Assembly (NCBI GenBank): GCA_963757945.1
Contig: CAVWTN010000002.1
Span: 186,001 to 250,000 of the forward strand
Direction of reading: 5' to 3'
Length of the DNA: 64,000 nt
From: CAVWTN01 sp963757945
GTDB taxonomy: Bacteria > Vulcanimicrobiota > Vulcanimicrobiia > Vulcanimicrobiales > Vulcanimicrobiaceae
Made by a program: the position numbers and the translations under genes. Numbering within the stretch: position 1 is the first letter of the stretch; every line of letters starts with the position of its first letter. Under the pieces are notes generated by a model. It was not told where the DNA came from, made no database searches, and was given only the letters and a program-made list of their open reading frames with translations. Below are positions 50,612-58,860 of this stretch, piece after piece.

Positions 50612-51994
50612 ATGACCACCTTCGATCAGTCCCGGCCCCTCCGGGTCGCCGTCATCGGCTCCGGCCCTTCAGGGCTCTTCCTCGCGGACGCGCTGTTGAA
50701 GACGAGCGGCGTTCCGCTGACGATCGACGTCATCGAGCGGCTCCCCACGCCCTACGGCCTGGTGCGTTACGGCGTCGCGCCCGATCACGGCAAGATCAAG
50801 TCGGTCATCGAGAGCTTCAAGAAGATCCTCGAGGACGAGCGCGTTCGCTTTCTCGGGAACGTGAGATTCGGAAGCGACTTGGCGCTCGCCGACGCTCAGC
50901 GCTATTACGACGTGATCGCCTACGCGGTCGGAGCCTCCGCCGACCGCTCGCTCAACATTCCCGGCGAGGACCTTGCGGGGAGCCTCTCAGCGACCGAGTT
51001 CGTGGCGTGGTACAGCGGTCATCCCGATCACGCCAACCGCGTGGACATCGCGCTCGAAGCGACCGGCGTTGCCGTGGTCGGCGTCGGTAACGTCGCGATC
51101 GACGTCGCGCGCATCTTGGCCAAGCACGTCGACGAGCTGAAAGCGACGGACATTCCCAGCCAGGTTCTCGACGTGTTGGCGGCCAGCAACGTTCGCGACA
51201 TCTACCTGATCGGACGGCGCGGGCCCGCGCAAGCAAAGTTCACGACGAAGGAGCTGCGCGAACTGGGCGAGTTGCTCCACGCGGACGTCGTCGTCTCACC
51301 GGCGGACTTGGAACTCGATGAAGCGAGCGCCGCGGCCGTCGAGAAGCAGCCGGCGCTCAAGCGCAACCTGGACGTGCTGCGCGAGTTCGCGGAGCGCCCG
51401 CCTGCGGGCCGCCACCGGCGGCTGCACTTGCGCTTCCTCGCGTCGCCCGTGCGTTTGACGGGCGAAGATGCGGTCGCGGGGATCGTGCTCGAGCGCAATC
51501 GCATCGACGAAAACGAGAACGCCGTCGGAACCGGCGAGCACGAGGAGATCCCCGTTCAACTGGTGCTGCGCGCGGTCGGCTACCGCGGCCTGCCCGTTCC
51601 CGGCATCCCCTTCGATCCCAAGAAGCACGTCATCCCGAACGCTCTCGGCCGCGTGCTCGACGCGACGGGCGCCCACCTTCCGGGCCAGTACGTGACCGGC
51701 TGGATCAAACGCGGACCGACCGGCGTCATCGGAACGAACAAGGCCGACTCCTCGGAGACCGCGCGCGCGATCGTCGAGGACATCCCGACGCTCCCGCAAG
51801 CTCCCGAGGGGAGCCGGGCGGCGCTCGACGAGTTTCTCGCGCAACGCGGCGTACGGCCCGTTTACTGGGAGCACTGGCTCGAGATCGATCGGCATGAGAT
51901 CGCGCTCGGGCAAAAAGACGGCCGCGATCGCGCGAAGGTGACCGAGTTCACGGCGATCCTCGAGGCTCAGGCCGAACGGGCCGGCGTTCCGTAA
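50612..51994 (+). CDS. Ferredoxin-NADP reductase, adrenodoxin-reductase/FprA type
   Basis: 460 residues from the ATG at 50612, with GAAGGAG 5 bases upstream. FAD motif VAVIGSGPSGLFLADALL, then IERLPTPYGLVRYGVAPDHG, NADP motif VVGVGNVAIDVARILAKH, IGRRGPAQAKFTTKELREL, and C-terminal GWIKRGPTGVIGTNKADSSE are the signatures of mitochondrial-type ferredoxin reductase and mycobacterial FprA. It moves electrons between NADPH and ferredoxin. Its position, divergent from nifH and near a nif ferredoxin, makes a role in reducing ferredoxin for nitrogenase possible. Its last 28 bases overlap the convergent histidine kinase gene. Confidence 0.9.
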   Translation: MTTFDQSRPLRVAVIGSGPSGLFLADALLKTSGVPLTIDVIERLPTPYGLVRYGVAPDHGKIKSVIESFKKILEDERVRFLGNVRFGSDLALADAQRYYDVIAYAVGASADRSLNIPGEDLAGSLSATEFVAWYSGHPDHANRVDIALEATGVAVVGVGNVAIDVARILAKHVDELKATDIPSQVLDVLAASNVRDIYLIGRRGPAQAKFTTKELRELGELLHADVVVSPADLELDEASAAAVEKQPALKRNLDVLREFAERPPAGRHRRLHLRFLASPVRLTGEDAVAGIVLERNRIDENENAVGTGEHEEIPVQLVLRAVGYRGLPVPGIPFDPKKHVIPNALGRVLDATGAHLPGQYVTGWIKRGPTGVIGTNKADSSETARAIVEDIPTLPQAPEGSRAALDEFLAQRGVRPVYWEHWLEIDRHEIALGQKDGRDRAKVTEFTAILEAQAERAGVP

Positions 51995-53484
51995 CGCGGC
52001 AGACGCACGCGTAGCTGCGCTCCGCCGCGCGCGCGATTTTCGAGGACGAGCGAGCCGCCCATCCCCTCGACGCTCTCGCGCACGATCGCAAGCCCGAGCC
52101 CGGTCCCTTGACCGCGGCCGCGCGAAGCGTCGTCGCGCCAGAAGCGCTCGGTCGCGTGCAGCAGCGCCTCCGCCGAAAAGCCCGGGCCGTCGTCCGCGAC
52201 CGTCAGTTCGACGGTCTGCGGGGTCGCCGCGACGGTCAGCTCGACGCGACCGCCCTCGCGCGCGAACTTCAGCGCGTTGTGCAGGAGCGCGAGTGCGACG
52301 CGCGCGAGGGCAGCCGCGTCCCCGAGCGCGATGCACTCCGGCGCGACGCTCCGTTCGATCGTGATCCGCCGCGCGTTCGCGAGGACGGTCAAACGGTCGG
52401 CGGCGGCCGTCGCGACCGCAGCGGCGTCGACGGCCTCGCGCTTCGGGACGACGGTCTCGGCACGCGCGAGCGCCAGCAGATCCCGCGTCACCATTTCCAA
52501 TTCATCCGCCTCTTTGAGGATCGCCCGCAGCGCGCGGCGATACTCCGCGGGATCGCGGTCGCGCAGCAGCGCGTAATCCGCCGAGGCGCGCAAGACCGAA
52601 AGCGGCGCGCGCAATTCATGCGAGGCATCGCTCGTGAAGCGCCGTTCCCGCACGAAGGCGGATTGGAGGCGGTCGAGCATGCGATCGAAGGCTTCTGCCA
52701 GCCGGCCGAGTTCGTCGCGGGCCGGGGGCAAACCGATGCGCCGCGAGAGATCGTGCGCCTCGAGCTCCGATGCGACGTCCGCCATCCTCTGCAGCGGACG
52801 CAGGCCCGCGCGTGCGATCGCGTTCCCCCCAAGGAGCCCGAGGAGCGCGACGATCGGAATGGCAAGCGCGAAGACCAACAACAACTGCCTGTCCAACAGG
52901 TCGTCGATATCGCGCGCCCGCCAAACGACGACGGTCCCGCCGCCGTGGCGGCCGATGACGGGGGCCGCGGCGATGCGCAGATTGCGCGCTCCTTCCGTGC
53001 CGTCCGCCAGCGCGGGGATCGTCAAGGGCGTCCGCGCGATCTTCGCGACCGCGGGCGGTATCGAAACCGCGGTCGCTGCGATCAGGGAGCCGCCGGGAGC
53101 GAAGATCGCCGCGTTTTGCGCGGGGCCGACCAAGCGCACGAGTTGGAGCTGCGCCGCGTCGTGGAGCCTGCGGCGCCGGTCGGCGACGCTCTCGGGCGGC
53201 GGGGGGAGCGGACCGCGGTGCTCCGCGGCATCGTCGGCATGCTCGGCATGCCACCGATCGTGCCGGGCCCCGGAGAAGGCGCCCGGGGCGCCATCGAGCT
53301 CACGGTCGTGTTCCGTCGCGACGGAGAGGGCGCGCGCCGTCGTCTCGAGCTCGTTATCGAGCGCTCGGCGATGGATCTGACCCACGGCGAACAGCACGGC
53401 GGCCGCGAACACAACGAGCGCCACGACGAGCGTCGCCACGTACGCGAGCGTCAGGCGGCCGCGGAGGCTCCGCGGGTCAAGCAC
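51967..53484 (-). CDS. Two-component sensor histidine kinase
   Basis: 505 residues. TM1 near 10-32 (LAYVATLVVALVVFAAAVLF), a periplasmic part of about 165 residues rich in His/Asp early (HDRWHAEHADDAAEH), TM2 near 205-225, HAMP, HisKA with SHELRAPLSVLRASAD, and HATPase with ALLHNALKFAREGG, DDGPGFS and GQGTGLGLAIVRE. It pairs with the response regulator upstream (8-base overlap). The signal is unknown; the His-rich periplasmic segment could bind metal. Confidence 0.9.
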   Translation of the reverse strand: MLDPRSLRGRLTLAYVATLVVALVVFAAAVLFAVGQIHRRALDNELETTARALSVATEHDRELDGAPGAFSGARHDRWHAEHADDAAEHRGPLPPPPESVADRRRRLHDAAQLQLVRLVGPAQNAAIFAPGGSLIAATAVSIPPAVAKIARTPLTIPALADGTEGARNLRIAAAPVIGRHGGGTVVVWRARDIDDLLDRQLLLVFALAIPIVALLGLLGGNAIARAGLRPLQRMADVASELEAHDLSRRIGLPPARDELGRLAEAFDRMLDRLQSAFVRERRFTSDASHELRAPLSVLRASADYALLRDRDPAEYRRALRAILKEADELEMVTRDLLALARAETVVPKREAVDAAAVATAAADRLTVLANARRITIERSVAPECIALGDAAALARVALALLHNALKFAREGGRVELTVAATPQTVELTVADDGPGFSAEALLHATERFWRDDASRGRGQGTGLGLAIVRESVEGMGGSLVLENRARGGAQLRVRLPRYGTPARSA

Positions 53485-54160
53485 GGCTGCCGGCGGAAAC
53501 GAACCGGTAGCCGATGCCTCGCACCGTCTCGATCGGCGAGGGCTCGCCGCCGGAGGTGAGCTTGGAGCGCAAACGCGCGACGTAGACTTCGATCACGTTC
53601 GAACTCGTATCGCGATCGCGCTCCCAGAGCGCGTCCTCGAGCATGACCCGGGTGACGACGACGCCGGGATTGCGCATGAAGTACTCGAGAAACGCGAGCT
53701 CGCGCGCGGTCAAGGAGATCTCGCGCGTGCCGCGGGTCACGCGGCGCGTGGCGGCGTCCATTTCGACGTCGCCGACCCGCAGCACGGTGCGCACGGGCGC
53801 GGGCTCGCGGCGCGTCAAGGCTCGCAGGCGAGCGTTGAGCTCGCTGAACGCGAACGGCTTACGCAAATAGTCGTCGGCGCCGGCGTCGAGGCCTTCGACC
53901 GTATCCTCGACGGTGTCGCGCGCCGTCAGCATCAGGATCGGCGTGCTGACGCCTTCGCGACGGAGCCGCCGGGCGACCCCGAAGCCGTCCAGCCGCGGCA
54001 GCATCACATCCAGGACGATCGCGTCGTAGGTTCCGCCGCCGCCCGCGAGCGCGCCGCTCTCGCCGTCGTTTTCGACGTCGACCACGTGGCCGTCTTCGGT
54101 CAGGCCGCGCGCGAGGAGATCGGCCAGCCTTAGGTCATCTTCAACGATCAACAGTCTCAT
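53477..54160 (-). CDS. Two-component response regulator, OmpR/PhoB family
   Basis: 227 residues. Receiver domain with acidic pocket LLIVEDDLRLADLLA, phospho-acceptor Asp in AIVLDVMLPRLDGFGVA and Lys in YLRKPFAFSELNARLRAL; winged-helix domain with REISLTARELAFLEYF and SNVIEVYVARLRSKLT. It binds DNA when phosphorylated by the kinase directly downstream. Targets are unknown; autoregulation is common in this family. Confidence 0.92.
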   Translation of the reverse strand: MRLLIVEDDLRLADLLARGLTEDGHVVDVENDGESGALAGGGGTYDAIVLDVMLPRLDGFGVARRLRREGVSTPILMLTARDTVEDTVEGLDAGADDYLRKPFAFSELNARLRALTRREPAPVRTVLRVGDVEMDAATRRVTRGTREISLTARELAFLEYFMRNPGVVVTRVMLEDALWERDRDTSSNVIEVYVARLRSKLTSGGEPSPIETVRGIGYRFVSAGSRA

Positions 54161-54221
54161 GAGCGCCTCGCCGCAAGCCTACGGCAGGCGTCTGAACGGC
54201 GCGTGAACGCGGGCCCCGCCG

Positions 54222-54449
54222 TTAGAACGACGAGCGGCGGGCCTCGCCGGCTCTGTACCGGTAGACGATGCGGCCCTTCGTCAGGTCGTAGGGCGACATC
54301 TCGAGATCGACCCGGTCGCCCGGGAGAATCTTGATCCGGTGGCGACGCAGGCGACCGGCGATGTGGGCCAGGATCGTCTGGCCGTTCTCGAGCTCGACTG
54401 CGAAGGTCGTGCTCGGAAAGACCTGCTTGATGGTCCCGAACAGCTCCAG
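54222..54449 (-). CDS. infA: Translation initiation factor IF-1, start codon unclear
   Basis: The frame encodes LELFGTIKQVFPSTTFAVEL, ENGQTILAHIAGRLRRH, IKILPGDRVDLEMSPYDLTK and GRIVYRYR, an unmistakable IF-1 OB fold, ending TAA at 54222 with a short basic tail. No ATG, GTG or TTG exists in this frame between the upstream in-frame stop and the conserved region. I give coordinates from a CTG at 54449, 5 bases after AAGAGG. The alternative is an ATG at 54541 in the next frame (MRLFKARQK then TAG), which would join infA if one base were gained in the run of five A, or by a -1 frameshift. IF-1 is essential, so it must be made somehow. Confidence 0.75.
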   Translation of the reverse strand: MELFGTIKQVFPSTTFAVELENGQTILAHIAGRLRRHRIKILPGDRVDLEMSPYDLTKGRIVYRYRAGEARRSSF

Positions 54450-54547
54450 CGGGGCCTCTTTCGGGACCTCCGCGACCGCCGTCCGGGTACGATGATGGGA
54501 GCCGCGCGCGGCTATTTTTGTCTCGCTTTGAAAAGTCGCATGACCCT

Positions 54548-54553
54548 AGTATA
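54548..54553 (-). promoter_or_regulatory. Candidate -10 box upstream of infA
   Basis: TATACT on the minus strand, 6 bases before the out-of-frame ATG at 54541. A start site at the usual distance would fall on or next to that ATG, giving a leaderless message. There is no clear -35 box; TTTTGG lies 16 bases upstream. Confidence 0.4.
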
Positions 54554-54608
54554 CCTCACCTGAGAAGCGCCAAAAGCAGGCGGTCCCCGGAGTCTCCGGC
54601 TCGCGGCG

Positions 54609-54923
54609 TCAGGCCGCGAGCAGGCCGCGCAATGATTCGATCTCCCGCGCGAGTTCCGCCGACGCCTTGAGCGTCGAGAGCGCATCGCGCCGGCCGATCG
54701 CGACGGCGATCCAATTGACCGTGCCGTCAAGCGCCGTCGCCGTCCCGCGCCCGGCAAGCCCGCGCAGGATGGAGGGACGAACGGCACCCCAGGCCACGGC
54801 GAGCTCGTCCGCCACGCCCTCCGCGCCCGGCCAATCCGCGGCTTTTGCCCGCAACCCGAGCGCGCGGCAGCATGCCCGGAGCCCGCCGAGCGAACGCTCC
54901 GGCAGCAATTCAGATCTCACCAC
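54609..54923 (-). CDS. Hypothetical helical protein
   Basis: 104 residues, unrecognised. Mostly alpha-helical and Ala/Leu/Arg-rich, with two Cys together (LRACCRALGLRAKAADW), and a C-terminal amphipathic helix (SAELAREIESLRGLLAA) that could form a coiled coil. It is read from the same strand as infA, 55 bases upstream of its -10 box. It may be a real small gene, but nothing apart from an open frame and codon use supports it. Confidence 0.45.
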   Translation of the reverse strand: MVRSELLPERSLGGLRACCRALGLRAKAADWPGAEGVADELAVAWGAVRPSILRGLAGRGTATALDGTVNWIAVAIGRRDALSTLKASAELAREIESLRGLLAA

Positions 54924-55037
54924 GTCCGCGACATCCTTTCAGCCCGTCGGCGCCTGCGCGGATTCGCGCGGCGCTTGGTGCATGCGAACAGCGTACGCGC
55001 CGAGGCTTACCGCATCATGAACCCGTGCGCGTGGCCT

Positions 55038-56561
55038 TCACGGGAGCGCGGCGACCTCGGCCGGGACCTCGAGAGGCTGCATGCTGCCGTGACGCATGTA
55101 GTCCAAATGCCACGAGAACGCTTCCTCGAGGAGGTGCGGCGTGTGCCCGCCGCGCCGCACGGCGCGCTCGAAGTAATCCTCGAGCCGGTCGCGATACGAC
55201 GGATGCACGCAATGGTCGATGATGAGGCGGGCCCGCTCGCGCGGCGCGAGGCCGCGGAGATCGGCAAGCCCGATCTCCGTGACGATCACGTCCACGTCGT
55301 GCTCGTTGTGGTCGACGTGGGTGACCATCGGCACGACGCTGCTGATCTTGCCGTGTTTCGCGAGCGATTTCGTCACGAAAAACGCGATCGAAGCGTTGCG
55401 CGCGAAATCGCCCGAACCGCCGATGCCGTTCATCAGCTGCGTCCCGTCCACGTGCGTCGAGTTGACGTTGCCGTAGATATCGCATTCCAGCGCGGTATTG
55501 ACGCAGAGCAGCCCCAGGCGCCGGATGACCTCGGGATGGTTGCTGATCTCTTGCGGGCGGAGGATCAGGCGGCTCTTGTATTTTCCGATCGCCGGTATGA
55601 CCTCGTCGTACTTGCCTTCCGAGAGCGTGATCGAGGAACCGGAGGCGAACGTCAGCTTCCCGCTATCGAACAGCTCGAACGTGCTGTCCTGCAGCACTTC
55701 CGAATACATCTTGAGGTTGTGAAACGGGCTCTCCATCAAGCCGTGCATGACCGCGTTGGCGATCGTGCCGATGCCGGCTTGCAGCGGCTGGAGGGCGCGG
55801 CTCATCCGGCCCAAGCGCACTTCGTGGTTGAGGAATTCGATCAGATGCCCCGCGATACGATCGGTTTCGTCATCGGCCGGCAATACCGACGCCGAGGAAT
55901 CCATCTTCTGCGTGACGACGATCGCGACGATCTTGCTCGGATCGATCGGGATGTACGGCAACCCGACGCGGCTCTCGGGCGCGACGACGGGGATCGGCTC
56001 GCGGAACGGGCGGCGCGTCGGGATGTAAATGTCGTGCATCCCTTCGAGTTCCAGCGGCTGCGAGAGGTTGATCTCGACGATCACCTTCTCCGCGAGGATC
56101 GCGAAGGTCGCCGAGTTGCCTACCGATGTCGTCGGCACGATCCCGCCGTCCTCGGTGATCGACACGGCCTCGACGACCGCGACGTCGATCGGGCCCATCT
56201 GGCGGCTTCGCAAGAGTTCGACCGTCTCGCTCAAGTGCTGGTCGACGAACATCACCTTGCCGGCGTTGATCGCCCGGCGCAGCACGGGATCGGCTTGAAA
56301 CGGAAGACGACGGGCGAGCACGCCGGCCTCGGTGAGGATCCGGTCGACGTCGTTGCCGAGCGAGGCGCCCGTCATCAACGTGATCCGCAATTCTTCGTGC
56401 GCCGCGCGCTCAGCGAGCGCCAGAGGGACCGCCTTTGCATCGCCGGATTTCGTGAACCCGCTGATGCCCACCGTCATGCCGTTGCGAATCCACTGTGCCG
56501 CTTCGTCGGCACTGGTGACCTTGCCCCATAACGACTTAAGTCTGATGCGATCCAGATACAT
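55038..56561 (-). CDS. Acetyl-CoA hydrolase/transferase family protein (succinyl-CoA:acetate CoA-transferase-like)
   Basis: 507 residues from the ATG at 56561 (MYLDRIRLKSLWGKV), the usual family start; an earlier ATG would add ten residues. GMTVGISGFTKSGDAKAVPL near 40, GPIDVAVVEAVSITEDGGIV, and NGIGGSGDFARNASIAFFVT then VTHVDHNEHDVDVIVTEIGL match AarC/Cat1-type enzymes with an active-site Glu that forms a CoA thioester. It likely moves CoA between succinyl-CoA and acetate, linking acetate metabolism to the TCA cycle. Monocistronic by spacing. Confidence 0.88.
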   Translation of the reverse strand: MYLDRIRLKSLWGKVTSADEAAQWIRNGMTVGISGFTKSGDAKAVPLALAERAAHEELRITLMTGASLGNDVDRILTEAGVLARRLPFQADPVLRRAINAGKVMFVDQHLSETVELLRSRQMGPIDVAVVEAVSITEDGGIVPTTSVGNSATFAILAEKVIVEINLSQPLELEGMHDIYIPTRRPFREPIPVVAPESRVGLPYIPIDPSKIVAIVVTQKMDSSASVLPADDETDRIAGHLIEFLNHEVRLGRMSRALQPLQAGIGTIANAVMHGLMESPFHNLKMYSEVLQDSTFELFDSGKLTFASGSSITLSEGKYDEVIPAIGKYKSRLILRPQEISNHPEVIRRLGLLCVNTALECDIYGNVNSTHVDGTQLMNGIGGSGDFARNASIAFFVTKSLAKHGKISSVVPMVTHVDHNEHDVDVIVTEIGLADLRGLAPRERARLIIDHCVHPSYRDRLEDYFERAVRRGGHTPHLLEEAFSWHLDYMRHGSMQPLEVPAEVAALP

Positions 56562-56668
56562 GGCGCGCTTTCTGTCGATCGTTCTCCCCACGCAATGGGG
56601 TAGAAGATTCTTTTCAACTTTAGCGCGACTTGCCCCCTGGGTTCTCGCCGCGAAACCGGCGCCGGACG

Positions 56669-57571
56669 CTAGCGCATGGCCGAGACCTTCGCGACGAATG
56701 CTTGCAGTTCCGAGGTGACGGCCGGCTCACGATCGAGTTGCAGGTAGTGGCCGCCGGGAATCACGCGCCGCGCGAACAGCGGCCCAAGAGCGCTCAGCTG
56801 CTCGACGAGATTCGGAAAGTGCATGCCGTACGCGTGATTCGTGCCTTCGAGCAACTGCACCGGGTGAGAGATCTCTTTGGCGAAGTCGCGAACGGGGAAC
56901 CGCGTCGACGCGCCCGACAGCTCGATCAACATCCGGCGATACGCGACCGGCTTTTGCGTGCGCTGGAAGACCCACGCGCGTTCCATCGCCTCTCGATCGT
57001 GAAACGAGGATTCGAAGATCGAGCGCGCATACGCGCGGGCAGGCGGAGCGTCGTATCGAAACCCTTCGGCGAGCGCTAAAATGAACGGCAACAGACCCGG
57101 ACCGAACAGCGTGAGCGGGCCGAGCGCCCCGAGCGGCGAGAACGGCGTCGAATCCGCAACGTACACCGGTTCCACCAGAAACAGCGCTGCGACGTCCGCC
57201 GGGCGCGAGGCCGCGAGCGCGAGCGCGAACAGGCCGCCGAGCGAATGCGCGACGACGATCGCGGCGCGACCTTCGCTCTGCGTGACGTGCGTGAGCGCTT
57301 GCCACGCGTCTTCGTAATACTCGTAGAGGCCCGCATCGTCGACCCGCGCGGTCTCGCCGTGGCCGCGCGCTTCCCATGCGTACGTTCGCCGCGATTCCGC
57401 GAGCGCGACGGCCTGCGGAGCCCACGACCAGGCGGCGCCCGCGACGCCGTGGAGGAACAAGATCGGAGCCTCGCCCGGCTCGCCGCGCACGACGAGTGCC
57501 GAACCGCCTTCAAGGGAAACGCGGTCCCCGGCGGCCTGAGCGTCCTGCGCGATCGGATTTGAAGCAAGCAT
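56669..57571 (-). CDS. Alpha/beta hydrolase
   Basis: 300 residues. Oxyanion HGVAGAAWSW, nucleophile Ser in VVAHSLGGLFALAL (GHSxGG variant with Ala), then a cap domain (FGPGLLPFILALAEGF) and the late NHAYGMHFPN and PGGHYLQLDREP with the catalytic His. Substrate unknown; cytoplasmic. It lies between the CoA-transferase and the beta-lactamase-like gene, on the same strand as both, with gaps of about 75-110 bases. Confidence 0.85.
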   Translation of the reverse strand: MLASNPIAQDAQAAGDRVSLEGGSALVVRGEPGEAPILFLHGVAGAAWSWAPQAVALAESRRTYAWEARGHGETARVDDAGLYEYYEDAWQALTHVTQSEGRAAIVVAHSLGGLFALALAASRPADVAALFLVEPVYVADSTPFSPLGALGPLTLFGPGLLPFILALAEGFRYDAPPARAYARSIFESSFHDREAMERAWVFQRTQKPVAYRRMLIELSGASTRFPVRDFAKEISHPVQLLEGTNHAYGMHFPNLVEQLSALGPLFARRVIPGGHYLQLDREPAVTSELQAFVAKVSAMR

Positions 57572-57645
57572 GCTCTCTAGGTACTACGGACGGCCCGCAT
57601 TCACCGTTCCTTCGCGGGAGCAGCGCGACGCTCTCACCCGTGCCG

Positions 57646-58860
57646 TCAGTTCTTCACGAGCGTCAAATAGAGCGACTCCAACAACGCGCCTAGGCGATTG
57701 CCTCCATCCGGAGGCTGACTGTTGGCCGCAACGGCGATCACGATATTCGTCTTCGGGAACCATGCGTACAGCATCCGGTAGCCGAGCGTCATGCCCTCGT
57801 AATACCAGAACGAGCCGATGCTCGCCCTCGTCGAGCGGCCCACGCCCAGGCCGAACCCGAGCGGATCGGCGAGGCTCGTATCGGAGATCGCCTTGCCGCT
57901 CATATTGGAAACGATGCTGAGCAATTCGCGCCGCTGCGCCGCTGGGAGGATCTCGCCCTGATAGAGCGCGCGCGCCCAATGGGTGACATCTTCCGGCCGC
58001 GAGACGATCCCGCCGGCGGCTTGCGCCCAGGACATATCGCTCGTTCGCATATCACGCCCGAGCAAGTCGCGCAAATCGGCATTCGCCGGGCTGCTGTTGA
58101 AAAAATACCCGGCGGCCATCCGGTTGAGAATGCCCTCGGGATAGATGTTCGCGCTGTAATACGTATCGCCGAGCCCGAGCTTGGGGCCGAAGAAGCGGCG
58201 CGCGATTTCGGTCCCGTAACTGTTGCCGGTCACGCGTTCGATGATCAGCGCCGCCAACAAATAATTCGTGTTCGAGTAATTCCAGCCGGTCGTCGGCCGC
58301 GGCGCTTTGCCGTACACGGGGTCGACGAACGCGATGAGCTGTTCCGGCGTCCAGCGCCGCAAGATCGTCGCATCCATCGCGCGCATCGTCGCGGGCACGT
58401 CGTCGTAGGTCGCGATGCCGCTCGTCATGTTCAGCAAGCGCCGGATCGAAACCGAGCGCCACGCCGGATATTGCGGCAGCCAATCGCCGACGGTTTGATC
58501 GATCGACAATTTGCCTTCGGCTTCAAGTTGCAAGATCGCGGCGGCCGTGAACGATTTCGTCACGCTGCCGATTTGGAAGAGCGTCTCCGGCGTGATGGGC
58601 GCGGCGCCCGCGGCACGCGAGACGCGTCCGCTCACGAGATTGAGATTCGCGGCGCTGCCGGGAAAACTGACGCTCAGCGAAACCGCGGAGAGGTGCTCGG
58701 GCGCGGAACGCGTCGCCACGAACGTATCGAGGAGCCGCTGCAGCGCGGGCGTCTTCGAGGCGGCATCGGCGGCGCGTGCCGGAAGCCCCGGCGTCCAAAG
58801 CGCAACGGCGAGAGCGAGCGTGAGGATCGTGCGCACGCCGGCCTCCCTCGCGCGCGTCAT
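57646..58860 (-). CDS. Serine beta-lactamase-like / class C family hydrolase
   Basis: 404 residues from the ATG at 58860, whose ATGA overlaps the cytochrome gene stop. A signal peptide (TILTLALAVALWTPGLPARA) points to export. Active-site SxxK is in IGSVTKSFTAAAILQLEAEG, the YxN motif in GWNYSNTNYLLAALI, and a late GFGLGVGR stands where the KTG-like motif is expected. Members include class C beta-lactamases, esterases and D-amino-acid peptidases; resistance function should not be assumed. Translational coupling to a three-haem cytochrome c is unusual. Confidence 0.85.
   Translation of the reverse strand: MTRAREAGVRTILTLALAVALWTPGLPARAADAASKTPALQRLLDTFVATRSAPEHLSAVSLSVSFPGSAANLNLVSGRVSRAAGAAPITPETLFQIGSVTKSFTAAAILQLEAEGKLSIDQTVGDWLPQYPAWRSVSIRRLLNMTSGIATYDDVPATMRAMDATILRRWTPEQLIAFVDPVYGKAPRPTTGWNYSNTNYLLAALIIERVTGNSYGTEIARRFFGPKLGLGDTYYSANIYPEGILNRMAAGYFFNSSPANADLRDLLGRDMRTSDMSWAQAAGGIVSRPEDVTHWARALYQGEILPAAQRRELLSIVSNMSGKAISDTSLADPLGFGLGVGRSTRASIGSFWYYEGMTLGYRMLYAWFPKTNIVIAVAANSQPPDGGNRLGALLESLYLTLVKN

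Noticed and set aside
57646..58860. Antibiotic-resistance gene
   Set aside because: SxxK/YxN proteins of this family are mostly esterases or peptidases; nothing here indicates drug hydrolysis.
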